From Termitomyces sp. T153 (taxonomy: Eukaryota > Basidiomycota > Agaricomycetes > Agaricales > Lyophyllaceae): a stretch of 64,000 nt of DNA. Shown one piece after another: positions 24,601 through 36,288 of the stretch; within the stretch, counting starts at the first letter, position 1, and each line of letters opens with the position of its first letter. The stretch is taken from the NCBI GenBank assembly GCA_018296165.2, contig JACKQL020000008.1, positions 992,001 through 1,056,000 on the forward strand, written 5' to 3'. Position numbers and translations under genes: made by a program. The notes under the pieces were generated by a model that was given only the letters and a program-made list of their open reading frames with translations, was not told the DNA's origin and did not search any database.

Positions 24601-27095
24601 CCGACTCGTTTTCTGTGAACTGGTAGTTACAGTCTTCTCTGTCGATTGTCCACACGGCGCATCCCATCACCTGTCGTTTAGGGCAACTGCGAATAAAGTG
24701 TCCCTGCTCACCACATAGGATGCACGCGCCCTCCTTCTGTCGTTTCTCCTGCGTTTCCTCTGGCACGTTGATCCACGGGCTGTCCTGAATTCTGTTTGCG
24801 CATAGGGCTTCCTGATCATCGGCGGGGTCCGGAATGTCGTCACAATCGTTGGGGTTGGTATCCAGGGGTACTGGGGTGTCATGGAGGTTGGCAGCGTTGA
24901 GCTGGGTGGGTGGGCGCTGCCCCGGGGGTCGGTTAGTATTGGGGACTCCTCAGCCCGGAGGGAAGCGGGGTGCAGGGTTAGCGGGGATTGAGGATTGGAT
25001 GCCATTGGTTGCTCCGGCCTGCCAGTTGGTGTTACTGGAGGTGTTCCACAAGGTCTGGGGTGCCGTGTTTTCACTGCGGTCTTCCCAATAACGTTGGTCA
25101 ACCTGGGTAATGAGCGCCTTGTACTCGTTGTAGGTGGTTTGTTTGGGCGCGAGGCAAAGGATGTCCTTGATCCGTTGGGGTAGGGCATGACGGAGGGCAA
25201 ACCGGAGGGCATTGTAATTCCAGCCGGTCTCGTAGGCCTCTCGTTCGAATCGTATGATGAAGGTTGTGAAGCGTTTGTTGTCGCACATTCAGAGGTTGAA
25301 GAGATTTTCCTCCGCCTCCGCTACGGTGTCAAAGACGCCAAACTTACTCGAGAACTCTTGGGTGAAAGTGAGCCAATTGGAGAGTATGGGATTGTTTGGG
25401 TCGAACCGGAGTAGCGCGGTGTAGTGGTCAAAGGCAATGCCCTGTAAGTATGATGTGGCGAAGGCTACTCATGAGCTCTCAAGCTGAAAAGTGATGGGCT
25501 TAGCTTGAAACATAGTTAAACACTGGGTCAGGAAGATTCGCCACTTCCAAGGGTTGCGGCTGGTGAAGGGTTTGGGCTTCTGGATGTCGAGCTTTCCTTC
25601 CCGGGCCAGTGCATCGCGGGTATCATCCTGTGAATTTTGAGTTTGAGGTGGGGGTCCGGCATTGTAGTAGTAGTAGTAGTGATTTCCGTTTCCGTGCTGG
25701 GGGGGAAAGTTGTCCATTGCCGGGCCCCATCCTCCTGGGGGTCTGCCATTGGGTGGTCCTCCACCAGGGTTTTGACCCACACTACCCGGGGTGGGTCCTG
25801 GGGCCCATCGAGGGGGAGGGGGTCCTCCGGAGTTTGGGGGTCCGAAATAGTTGGCATCAGTGGGGGGATTAGGCATTGGGGCGGGCGGGGGGCGAGAGGT
25901 GTTGACGGAAAAAGGGGGTCGGGGCGCCCCGGGGCCCATGGGCTGTCGCGGGGGAACTGGGGCATTGGGACGGGGTGGAGGGGCATTGCTACGAGGGGCA
26001 CGGAGATCGAAGTGGGGGAGTCGGCCTCGTTGGGGCCCGTTGTGCAGGGAGTGTTTGTCGGTGGGGTTGCCTGGCTCGTCAATATAGGAGAGGGTCCTGT
26101 TGTTGTCGTCGACGCGTAAGGGTGGTTGTTGGGAACGGAGTTTGGGGGTGGCAGGTTGGTCCCAGGTTTGGAAGGCGCTGGGCACTGAGCTGGCCCGGGG
26201 CCGGGCGGAGAGAGCCAGGGTGTGGGCGGCGGGTTGGTCGAACAATCCCCCCACGGGGTTGAGGTTCCTCAAGATGCTGGAGGCCGTGTTGAGTTCTTCC
26301 TGCTGATGGGGAACGGAAGATGGGGCTTCATTTCGTGTCCCAACAGGTTCCTCGCATTGCACGTGGAAGGAGCAGGTGGGATCCAGAGGGTCTTCGAAGG
26401 GGCAGGGGTTCGGGCTAGTGTGGATTTCTTCGACCAAGGCATGGAGCTTGTTCCGTAAGTTGTCGTCAATGCCCAGGGTGCCTTGCGTATTCTCCGGGAG
26501 GTTCCCTTACAGGTAGCATTTGTGGAAGTCGAGGAGTCGATCTGCCCAGACCTCCGGAGTTGCGGAGGCGTTGGGGTAGCCTAGGTTAGTGAGGAGGGTG
26601 CAGGTACGCCTTGCAAATTCTGCGAGGGACAGGCGGAGGAAGCAGAGGACTTCGTTGCGTTGCTGGGCGTAGGCTTCAATCCTTTGCTGCCTAGGAGAAG
26701 GAGGGGTTTGAGCGGCAAACGGTGGGTGGGGGGGGGGAATAGTTATCCGTGGCCTCCAGAGGGACTGGGGCTGCAGCGGGGATTGGGTATGCATAGTAAT
26801 GAGTGGGGGGGAGGTAGGCGGGGTTGGGGGGTGCTGCGGAGTATCCTCCGGGGTTGATACGGGGGTTGTTGCCATTGGCGTGGAATGTGGGAGGGCGGCG
26901 CCAGCCTGGAGGTATTCCCTGGCTGATGGAGGGGGTGTAGAATGCCTGGTTGGGGTCAGAGGTCCAGTGACGGGGCACGTATTGGTCCGCGAAGAGACCC
27001 GGGTAGAATGGGGCGTAGGAATTTTCCAGTAGGGGCCAGCCATAGGCATCGGTTGGGTAACTGACGGGGTTGTACGTGGGGTTAAACGCAGACAT
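24593..27095 (-). pseudogene. chromovirus gag with CCHC zinc knuckle
   Basis: Starts MSAFNPTYNPVSYPTDAYG at 27095 with a Pro/Tyr-rich N-terminus. A long central part is rich in Pro, Gly and Asn. Capsid-like text follows (PFTSRNPWKWRIFLTQCLTM, FIIRFEREAYETGWN, LRHALPQRIKDI), then the knuckle CILCGEQGHFIRSC (CX2CX4HX4C, about 24680-24720), ending with TAG at 24593. The frame shifts at a run of ten G at 26728-26737. In-frame stops interrupt it near 26509, 25470, 25290 and 24946. Gag packages element RNA; this copy cannot. Confidence 0.85.
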
Positions 27096-27127
27096 TGAGA
27101 ACGGGGTAAGGGGGAGTCTTGATATTA

Positions 27128-28126
27128 TGTCAGGTTCCGCTGACAACGGGGGCTCAGTACACTGGCGAGTCCTTACTAGGCGGATGTGATGTCCTGCGCT
27201 TATAACCAGGCGTCCAGAGTTGGAGCGGAGGTGGGGAAAGCTTGCGAGGGGGTCCCTAGGGAGAGCGGCCCAAGCAAGTCCTGAGTGGTCCAGAGGAGTC
27301 TAAGACCGAAGGTACTGGTCGTTGACCCAGGGTGGGTGTCAGGGCTAGTTAGTGGGCGCACAAATAGATTGCGGGGTAGGCGGAGGCTTCTCGGTTGATG
27401 GGGGCGGGGTTGGAGCTGGACAGGGGATCACCGGGGCTTGATGGGTTCTGGGGCCGAGCGGGTAGCGAGGTTTGGAGTTGTCATTAAGAATGTTCTGGTC
27501 ATGGCGCATGTGCGGAGTTTGTACTGACATAGGGAGCAAGGGAACTTTAGAGGAACAAAGGAAATATGTACAGTCAAGACGAGACGGAGATGAGACGAGA
27601 CTGAGAAAAAGATAGATTCGAAACCTAAAAACAGAAATAGAGACGAGACAAGAGACGAAACATAGGAAACCGGTAAATGTAATATCAAGACTAAAGTTTG
27701 AGGAGTTATTCTATGACTTATATACCAACTACTGGGTATCTCCGAGGGCGGCGGATATGGTGGCGGGGGTCGACGGAGCTGTGTGGAGTTGACAGGTGTC
27801 AGGTACAATCCAAGGTCGGGCTGCGGCGGTATTATGATGGGATCAGTTGGGGGTGCGGCCACTCCGGGGACATCGTGACACTCCGGGACGGGTCGGGTAA
27901 ACTAGGGTAGGGGGTCGGGGACGTATGACATGGCCAGGAACGGTGGGGGAAGGTTTCAGGGGGGTGTTGATGGCTACGGAGAGGGAGTTGCTGTCGGGGT
28001 TTGCCAGAGAAGCGTCAGAGTTATCCAGTGTGGGCACAAAAGTGTGGGCGGGGTTCAGGGGAGTTAGACGGGAAATCGGGAGGGGTTGGGAGCAGTGTCT
28101 AGGGAGCTAGGGAGCAGGTCGTGACA
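27128..28126 (-). repeat. chromovirus LTR, right in the window (5' LTR of the element)
   Basis: 999 bp, TGTCAGG to GTGACA, with a 14-bp insertion near 28035 relative to the left copy. It is followed at once by the second GTAGT. Confidence 0.93.
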
Positions 28127-28788
28127 GTAGTGAAAGGGGCATTAGCAAAAGGGAATGATAACAAAACAAAACTAGCTGTAAGTGCTAGTGCTAAATGTGG
28201 ACTTGACAAAATAGTACCCTAAGGTGGTACTTGCAAAACAAAATGACAAGGATGCTAACTCAACAGAGATAATGCTAGAGAGATAGAAGAAGCTTTGAAG
28301 TTGCAAGACTTGGATCTGAAGTCTGGGGCTAATAATGAGGTATGATTCTTCAATGGTTGTATAGAAAACATGACAGTATTTATCATAAGTAAAAGTAATA
28401 AAACTAAAGGGAGTTGATAATGGTGAAATGGTTGCTAGCAGCATAGGCAAGTCAGGAGGAATGGCTTGTGAAAGTCAATAACCCAAACTGTAGCTAGATT
28501 TGACACCTGAAATGACAGCCAGTATGCCAGTTGCTAGAGTGGCATGTAGTAAGGAAATAAAACCAAATCAAGAAATAATGAAACTGTGTTAATATACCAA
28601 TAAAGGGAATATTATTGGTGACCTCGCTATATGAGAAAGGGAAAGTTGTCTGATGTGCTGGGGGTCTAGACCACCACATGACAAACCATGTGACCATTGA
28701 TTGCATCACATAGGAACTGGAAATTCTAAATATTGCCAAAACATGGGAAATACAGAAATTGGTACTCAGCAAGAATAAGGTTTTATCA
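28127..28788 (+). repeat. target duplication (28127-28131) and right part of LTR-like repeat copy A
   Basis: Continues the repeat broken at 17373. It shares blocks with 57880-58535 and 58740-60042: TAGTACCC...GGTGGTACT, GATGCTA/TTAGCTCAACA, ATGATTCTTCAATGG, TATAGAAAACATGACAGT, GTTGTCTGATG, CTAGACCACACATGACA. It ends AATAAGGTTTTATCA at 28788. Confidence 0.65.
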
Positions 28789-30483
28789 CCTTAGCTATTG
28801 CTATATAGCATAGGTAGATATCAGAATAGTAACATAGTAATATGGCATATTGCTCATGTGATCCCCCCTTGGCTTCCCTCAGTCACACTGCTGGCAGTCA
28901 AGAGTTTTTTCTGAGGAAATACTGAAAAAGAAACCTGTTATGCCATTTCTAAACAGTGTATTTCCAATTGAAAAAGGCTCTAAACAATGAAAGGATTTTT
29001 TCTAAAGGAAAAATCTGTCGAAGAAAGGTATGACAAGTTCCTTTTTCTATTTTTCTAATGGAAACATGTTCCAGTGCTAGCAGTGTCATATACACTATTA
29101 TGTTATTATATTATATGTCATATACCATACAACATTTCATATCGCAGATTTGTGTACCTAGCCCTCACAATTTTTCCGTCTCACAGAACAAAATCCTGGC
29201 ATCACACATGCCATGACCGTGTTTGCAATAATGTGAAACAGAGATGTAATACTGATGGCCCATCAAATGTCGACTGTCATAAACTTCCCTCTGAAGGGCT
29301 GGAACTTGGAAAAAATATTTACCCGTTCCGAAAGGCACAACTTCAAGAAGTTGAACTTTCGTGGCTTTGGAACATTAGCAAATCAGGAAAAAACTGGTAT
29401 GGTCTTACGAAATTTGAAAACGGCCACCGGGACCTTGAGTTACATTTACAAGGTACTGAGCCCCGTTTCTCTTGAATTGAGTGATTCCCCTTATGCCCAA
29501 TATATCTAGCCGCAGTCCAAGCTAATAAAGATGCTATATTGTCGATGCAGCGACAGAAGTCCAAATGTATGTATGTATGTATGTGTGCATGTATCCTGGA
29601 TGTATACTAGTAAGTTCAGGACGACACAAAAGTAATATTGACCGTATAATGCGATATGGACTAGGAATATGCGTCAGGGAGAAGTTATTGGAAGATGAAT
29701 ATGTATAACGATAGCAATAACAATAAACAAATGCGATGATAATGGACAACGATGAATGTAATTGATGACAGCGGATGGAAGCACAGCGACAATGGATAGT
29801 GATAACTATAACATAACAGAATAAAAACATGCCTGCGACGAGTCCAAACATAGGCGGGAGATAACGGGTTGAATTCAAGAGACGAGCGAGAGCGAGCGCA
29901 AGATGAGATATCGGTATACGTATGAAACATGCGATGTAAAGCAACAAAAATGAAACATGCGGTTTTTTGGTTGGAGAAGTCGAAGATTCATTCATTCGAT
30001 CGGTGAGATGCGCTAGGGCATTTTTTCATTTGTCGAGCTTGAGAGAGATTCTTGATGAGAGCGAAACGAGACACATGCAGCGGTTATGATGAGGATGTGA
30101 TACGGATGCGAGTATATGTGACGATGATAATGTTCCGAGTGATGTATTGCTATGTTATGTGTGTTGGCGACCGCAACATTGGATTGGATTGATCGAGAGA
30201 AGACAAGAGAAAACGAGCTCCGGTGTTAAGATGAATTTGAACGAATATTGCTGGGGTTGTTTGAACTATAATATAGAGAAGACATATTTTGGGGTCGATC
30301 AGCAAGGTGATAATAGCAAGGGTTGGCTTGAAACGCGTTTTCTTTTCGTAACGAAATTTGGAAGAGATGGCGTCCGGACTTATTTTTGAGATTCATATGC
30401 AGACGGGCTGGAGGCGACGACATTAGAGCTCTTACATGTCACGAGACGAAGCAACGACGACGAACCAATAGCGAGAATAGAAA
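28789..30483. other. AT-rich intergenic region with a microsatellite
   Basis: No recognisable gene. A short TATG/GTAT microsatellite lies at about 29567-29592. Open frames at 29074-29475 (+) and 29534-29995 (-) lack family features and are rich in Tyr/Ile/Ser as expected of AT-rich noncoding DNA. The right end should contain the 3' UTR of the PUF gene. Confidence 0.45.
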
Positions 30484-33400
30484 CTAATATCCATAGTAGG
30501 CACGCTATTCCACACAGATCAGTATCAACGTGACGCACGCAGACATACACAAACCATCCTGTCACTACAACTTCACATCAGCCTCATCAAATCAAAGTCA
30601 AAGACAGGCAGTACTCACAACAACCAGATAACCTTCGACCCGGTCTTGCACCCACGGAGTGTGACAATATGACCCCGGATACAATCGTACAGCAGCGCCC
30701 GCTGGTCCTTGTCCGCCTTTGTGCACAGCCAAAGTAGGCACATCAGCGCCACTCGCACAGGAAAAACGGGGCTGGGACGACGGGCGTACCGTGGGCAACA
30801 CACTTGCGATCAGCTGGCTCCCGGTCACGCTCAGCGCGAGGTCAACAATCATCGCTCGCCGGGACCTGTGGGACGTTGGGGGTCAAGAAATTAGAAGTTG
30901 GGGAAGGAAATGATGAGGAGCTCACCCATTGGCAGCCTCGCACATGCGCTCGACGATACGATCGAGCGTCGCCTTGCCGCCCTCCTTGAGCGCCTTGGTG
31001 ACGCTCTTGGCGCCCTGTTCGCTCGTAGCGAAATCGAGAAGGCCATCGAGGAGATGTTGGAGTGTCTGAGCACGATGCTTGTCCGACCCGTGTTCGAGGA
31101 CTAGTATAAGACGTTGTTAGCCGACAGTTAAAAAGGGAGAGAAGTAAACGCACTATGCTGGATACAGTACGAACCCCATTGATTCCTCGCAACTTCAGCA
31201 AAGACAGTGGGACCGTTATTAATGAGCTCATCAACGATACCGTCTTTCGCCTCCGGTTCCAAGTTTTCAAAAGCGTGCTATGGGTAGCGAGGTATCAGCG
31301 ACGATCCGAGATATATGTCAGACGATAGACATACCTGTACCACCAACGAGCCAGTCTCATGGCAAGCAAGTGAGGCCCACTTGCCTTTGAGAGACTTGTT
31401 GACACTGAATGATCATGTCAGACTCGACACATGCGCACGAATACATCGCCAAGATAACTCACTAAGCAAAGATAGGCGGCGCAGGCGGCGTCCACGACAA
31501 TTCCATAATCTACACCACACATAAGCACAATCAAATACATATAAGAAATGTAGTAGTCCTACCTTGCTCCAAACATGCGACGCATGCTTATTAACAAGCG
31601 TCTGCGCTGGGTCTCCAAGAAGCAGCTCCGAAACAATAAGCAGCCTTATATCTTCCTCGCAGTCAAGCGCCTTCTGCAGAACATGACATCCATAGCAATT
31701 AGTAGCGAGTTCCACCACGCGACCCCTAGATACGCGGCATCAGAAAACAGCTGGAAATGAAAAAATACCCTCGAACGTACCGCATACACCCGACCAACTT
31801 CCTCCTCTCTTCCGGCGCCGCCGCCGCCTCTAAACACCTCTGCACCGCCCAATTTCCAAACCTAAAGTCATATACATATGAGCATCCTTCATCCCATATC
31901 AAACAAGCAGAAAGCAAGGGAAGGGGGAGAAAGGGCGACGACCCACCTATGCGCCATCATCTCAAACCCCCTCGCACAAATCGCATCCACGATCTTCGCG
32001 CGCTCCTCCCCGTCCGCGACTTTCAGTTTTTGCTGCAAGAATATGCTGGCTTGCTGGTCGGAGGATTTGATGATGCGCTCGACGAAGATGGGGTAGGGAG
32101 GAGAGGAAGAGGGGTGCAAGAGGGAGAGGAAGTTGATCGGCTGCAGAACGTAAGGTAGATGAGTGTCAATATAGTAGTGAGAAAGAGGGGGGTTACGAAC
32201 CTCATGTGAATGCTGCGACCCCGAATGAACGTGATGCCCGCCCCCGTGTCCATGTCCACCCTGCCCCCCGCCTCCCGACTGCTGATGCGCGTGTCCAAAT
32301 GCCCTCAAGGTGCCAGGTAACGAAAGCATATCCTCCGTATGGTGTTGATGTCCGTGTCCACCTCCCATCCCCTGCCCGAGTCCCTGACCAAGTCCATACA
32401 CGTCAAACTTATCCTCCCTCCCACCACCGATACCCAGCCCCAGCCCCAGCCCCATGCCCCACTCCCCACCCCCATGTGACTGCGACTGCGGATGCAGCCT
32501 CCAATCCATCGGGAGACGCGTACGCGACGAAGCAGGCGAGCTGGGATTGAACAGCCCACGCGGAACAAGTCCAGGGGGCTGTGCAAGTCCTGATGCAGGT
32601 TGCGTCTGAGTCGGTGGAGTGGGAAGCTGAGGCAGGGACTGGGGATGGGACTGGGTGGATTGTTGCGAGCCGGGACTTGTCTGTCCTCGGATCAACGCTT
32701 GCGATGGCTGAGGCTGAGCGCTGTACAACCCAGGCGCAGGCGTCTCAGCGAATGGCTCGAAGAATGGTAAGCCACCCGACGAATGAGCTTGGGCCTGTGC
32801 CGGGGCGTATCCCGCGGGCACCGGCTGAATCGAGCGGTACACCGGACCTTGCCCGATACCTGACCCGTTACCGCTGAACAGGTTCATATGAGGCTGGGAG
32901 ATGTAGCTCTCGAGCGCCTGTGTGTGTCCTGCTGGTGATGAATGCTCAAACAGCAGCGAAGGTTGCTGGATGAACGCCGTCGGTCCCAGTCCTATATTGT
33001 ATGGGACTGATTTGCCTGTGTTTGCGGTCGCAGTGGGGTCGAATGAGCGCTGGGAGGGCGAGAGGTCGGTTGGGGTCATGAGAGATGATGTTACGGATGC
33101 TGGGGAGAAGTCAGGCGAACTGGGTGAAGCGTCGAGATTGAGGCTTAAGGAGGGTTTTTTGGATGGGATAGGCGAATTGAGGTTGAGTGTGCGCAGGAGC
33201 TGCTCGACATGCTGTTTGTGCGCAGGATTAGAGCATATATGCGGTGCAAAATAATTATACTAACTGTATCGTCATTGAACTCGGACGGGCTCTTTTTGCG
33301 CCCGTCACCGATGGCACCGAAAGGTTCCTTAGGAGCACGAACCTGCGAAGGAACGGGCCCAAAGACATCCTCGCGCCGCACAGGCGCCGAGTTGGGGTCA

Positions 33401-33585
33401 TACACGATGTTAGTACTCACGGGGTCATGCTGTTCTGCGACGCGCGAGAAGGAATCGAGAGTCTTTGGCCAGGTCGTCTCAGAGGGCTGGGGCTGGGGTG
33501 CCCAGATGCTCGCGGCGAGCGTCGCAGGCTGCCTGTGCACAGGAGCGGATGGTTCGTAGAGAGCAAAATCGTTACCATTCATCAT
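30484..33585 (-). CDS. Pumilio/PUF family RNA-binding protein
   Basis: Thirteen exons join in frame to 796 residues: 33585-33265, 33211-32201, 32140-31947, 31861-31781, 31725-31563, 31509-31463, 31404-31335, 31277-31154, 31100-30926, 30865-30790, 30716-30619, 30564-30555, 30504-30484. Residues 1-440 are low complexity (Ser/Pro/Gln, then Gly/His runs such as GGGHGHQHH). PUF-type helical repeats follow: FVERIIKSSDQQASIFLQQK, FGNWAVQRCLE, LATNCYGCHVLQKALD, NKHASHVWSK, HETGSLVVQHAFENL, NQWGSYCIQHILEHG, and SKVIWLFDRMRAYYGY at the end. Each PUF repeat reads one RNA base, and such proteins usually repress or localise mRNAs through 3' UTRs. The last 17 residues depend on a 10-base microexon (30555-30564); without it the frame would stop at 30615 and lose the conserved C-terminus. 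Confidence 0.9.
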
Positions 33586-33715
33586 AACAGAAAAGAAGAG
33601 TATGAACGAGAGATACGACGAGCAGAGTGTCTAGTCAACGAGTGATACGATAAGCAGAGGACACGCAAGAAAGATGGTCGTAGTCAAGAGTCAAGATGAA
33701 ATGGTTGCAAAAAAA

Positions 33716-33997
33716 CTATTTATGCGGAGTGCCAAAGGATGTCATCATCTCGCCTTCCTTGATCTTCTCAAATGGCATTACTTCTTTTTGCCCTTGCAGG
33801 TCGCCGTTCCCCGCATCCGAGTCGCAATCGGGTAATTCCACTTCCTGAATTGGCGTTACGTCATGCGTCAGATTGCGCACCTCGCTTGTTCGTGCTAAGT
33901 ACAAAGCTTCAAGCTCAGGATGCTCCTCGGTCGTCCTCTCGTCAAGAGCAGTACATGCCAAGAAGGCGAGGATTGGCAGAAGCGGGACCGCGGGCAT
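33716..33997 (-). CDS. small hypothetical protein, 93 residues
   Basis: Single open frame from MPAVPLLPILAFLACTALDE to the stop at 33716, in the 5' region of the PUF gene on the same strand. The N-terminal 17 residues are hydrophobic and could be a signal or membrane anchor. The rest is acidic and ends SFGTPHK. The codon pattern looks more coding than its surroundings, but I do not recognise a family, and it could be part of a longer upstream transcript. Confidence 0.4.
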   Translation of the reverse strand: MPAVPLLPILAFLACTALDERTTEEHPELEALYLARTSEVRNLTHDVTPIQEVELPDCDSDAGNGDLQGQKEVMPFEKIKEGEMMTSFGTPHK

Positions 33998-36288
33998 GGC
34001 ATAGAAGGTGTCAACGACCGTGCATCAAACAGTCTCTAGAAGAACACTTGATGGAACCCATGATAGGCGACAATCGACTGATTGATTTGCGTGATTTCGT
34101 CAAATATTAATTATTCCCGACTGCGATTGATTGGTGCGATTGCGAGTCCTCGTCGGAAAAGAGGCGCGCTTTCTGTCGATATATAATCACCGAAGACAAG
34201 GTACGTGTTCCTGGCGTCTTCGAACAAATGGCTTGCAAGCATAAGCATCAACACGAATCGTCGGGAAAATCCGCACAAAACTAGTTACCATAGGTCGGGC
34301 TTGATTTGATGGGCTGCCATCTCTGAGGATAAACAGCGATCTTTTACATATGTAGATGATTAGCCATTATTTTGATTCTTGTGCAATTGATGTTGTTTCT
34401 GCACAAGATAGGTTAGGTTAGGTTTAGGTTATGTCAAGATAGAATAAGATTAGCAGCACAGTCCATGCAGAACAGCTGGTCATACTATATACAACATAGG
34501 TTGTATACCAGGTATGCTATGGATGTTCCTACCTTTGGGTATTGTAATGGCCATCACTGTTGGCTCCCTTCCACACTTACAAGGCCTACAATATCATGGC
34601 CCCTTCTAGCTAGGCTTTGCCTTACAAAGTTATAGAGCCCAAAGCAGCCAGCAAGCAGTCTTACACTCTCAACATGGACATATGACTATTCTGTACTAAT
34701 CATCTGCCTTCCCAGCATGATATCGGGGACATAATATGGTACAGACTCATGAATACTCATAATGTCATAGGCCAGCCTTGCCAAAATGTTTGTACACCTC
34801 CACAACTACAACTTTGAATGTGGCAACCTCACTCGTGTGAAACACAAAGATTGAAGTCACTCATGCCAAGAAGATGTGGCTGCAATACTTTTACTGGTAA
34901 TTTCATGTAAATATGGAGGCACTTACATTCTTTGCAAACTAGATATATCCATTTTATACCAACCCATTACTGCCTTTGGCCTAGTCTTCTATTTGACTAG
35001 AGAACATAATGACATGCTTAGTGATACCCTTGACATTGACACCTCCAAACTTTGCCAGCTGGAAGAAACCAACCTCCTAGATGATGATGACTTGCCTGAC
35101 ATCACCAGCAACAATGACAGCTAGCATAATCACTCTTCACTAAACCCTGTACCATTTCTTTTTCAACTTTATACTATACTGAACAAACTGCCAAATATAC
35201 TCCACAGGAGCTGGAATCAGAGATTATAGAGAATATGGGCTCCCAATTCCAGTGGAGGATGACAAAGAAGATCTGAACAAGATAGAAAGGATGTACAATC
35301 AAAGTTCAAGAAGATTATGCAGTCTTGTGTCCCTATGATCTGTTTCCATAAGTACTACAGTTTACAAGTAGATGTAAGATTTGACTTGACTATAAGGATC
35401 ATATATTGTGTGACCTTGCATATAGACTGCCACATAGTTACACCAGGATGTGAACACTCCACATAAATCCCTTGCAGTATTTGGCCATGCTCATGATGCC
35501 TTGTAGCTACCTTGCAACTTGAAGTTGAAATATATTGGCCAACTACATTATGTAACATTCAGTGAGTATAGTACATTTAGAAGATTTGAGAACAGGTCTC
35601 AATGAAGAAACAAGATAAGGAGGAAGGAGGATAGAAATGCTATTCATCTCATCCTTAGGCATAGGCCTTGTGGAAAGTCACAGGATTGTGACACTTCATA
35701 TTTGTTTTCCAGATGTGCTGATGAGGGTATTTTTACAAATTTTCAACCACATAACCTGCATATCTAACTGGATGAATTGTAAGTGGCCCACATAAGCAGG
35801 TGTCATGATGTAATGATCAGGTTACTAATAGACATATCCAGCAGGTTGATTGATGGTTGGTTCTCCATCTATTGCAAATACTACAATGGGTTGACATATA
35901 ATCTCACATGTAGGTTGACTTGGTACAATCTAAAATTCAGCAATACTCTGGTTGATATACCTAAACATAGGTTGGTCAGCAACCTAGCATATTGTATTGA
36001 AAAATGTATCTATAACTAGAAATAAAGAGGACAGAGAACTTGATGTGATATAAGGCATGTTTATACTTACAACTAAAAATTTGCTTTGTGAACCATATAC
36101 TAACTAGCAGCTGACTGGATTTTTGGGTTGAAATATGGGGTATGAAATGATGTAATAGTATCTCCTGTTGCTTTAGAGCAGGCACCATGGTCCATCTCAG
36201 GTAGATCTTTCATTTGATGGGACTCAACATGAACAAAGACCTAGGAGAGACACAAAGTAATGAGCCAGAGTAAAATTATAATGTTCAC
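33998..36288. other. AT-rich gene-poor stretch
   Basis: No gene I can support. At 34411-34430 there is a short telomere-like run (GGTTAGGTTAGGTTTAGGTT). The open frame at 34876-35124 (+, ending in an Asp/Asn-rich tail) has no recognisable family. The rest looks like old repeat DNA. Confidence 0.4.

Larger units (their letters stand above)
17374..28126 (-). mobile_element. full-length Ty3/gypsy chromovirus, inactive, coding on the minus strand
   Basis: Two LTRs (985 and 999 bp, TGTCAGG...GTGACA) flank about 8.8 kb, with GTAGT target duplications on both sides. On the minus strand the order is gag with a zinc knuckle, two retropepsin-like domains, reverse transcriptase, RNase H, integrase and a C-terminal chromodomain, which places it among the chromoviruses. 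The minus-strand polypurine tract (GAAGGGGGGGTGA, 18359-18371) abuts the left LTR and confirms the direction. I did not recognise a clear tRNA primer site. At 10.75 kb it is long for a chromovirus; about 2.1 kb between pol and the left LTR carries an extra gene on the plus strand. It holds at least eight in-frame stops and a gag frameshift, so it cannot move on its own. Confidence 0.93.

Noticed and set aside
29534..29995. 153-residue minus-strand frame rich in Tyr, Ile and Ser
   Set aside because: Arises from AT-rich and microsatellite DNA; no start context or family features.
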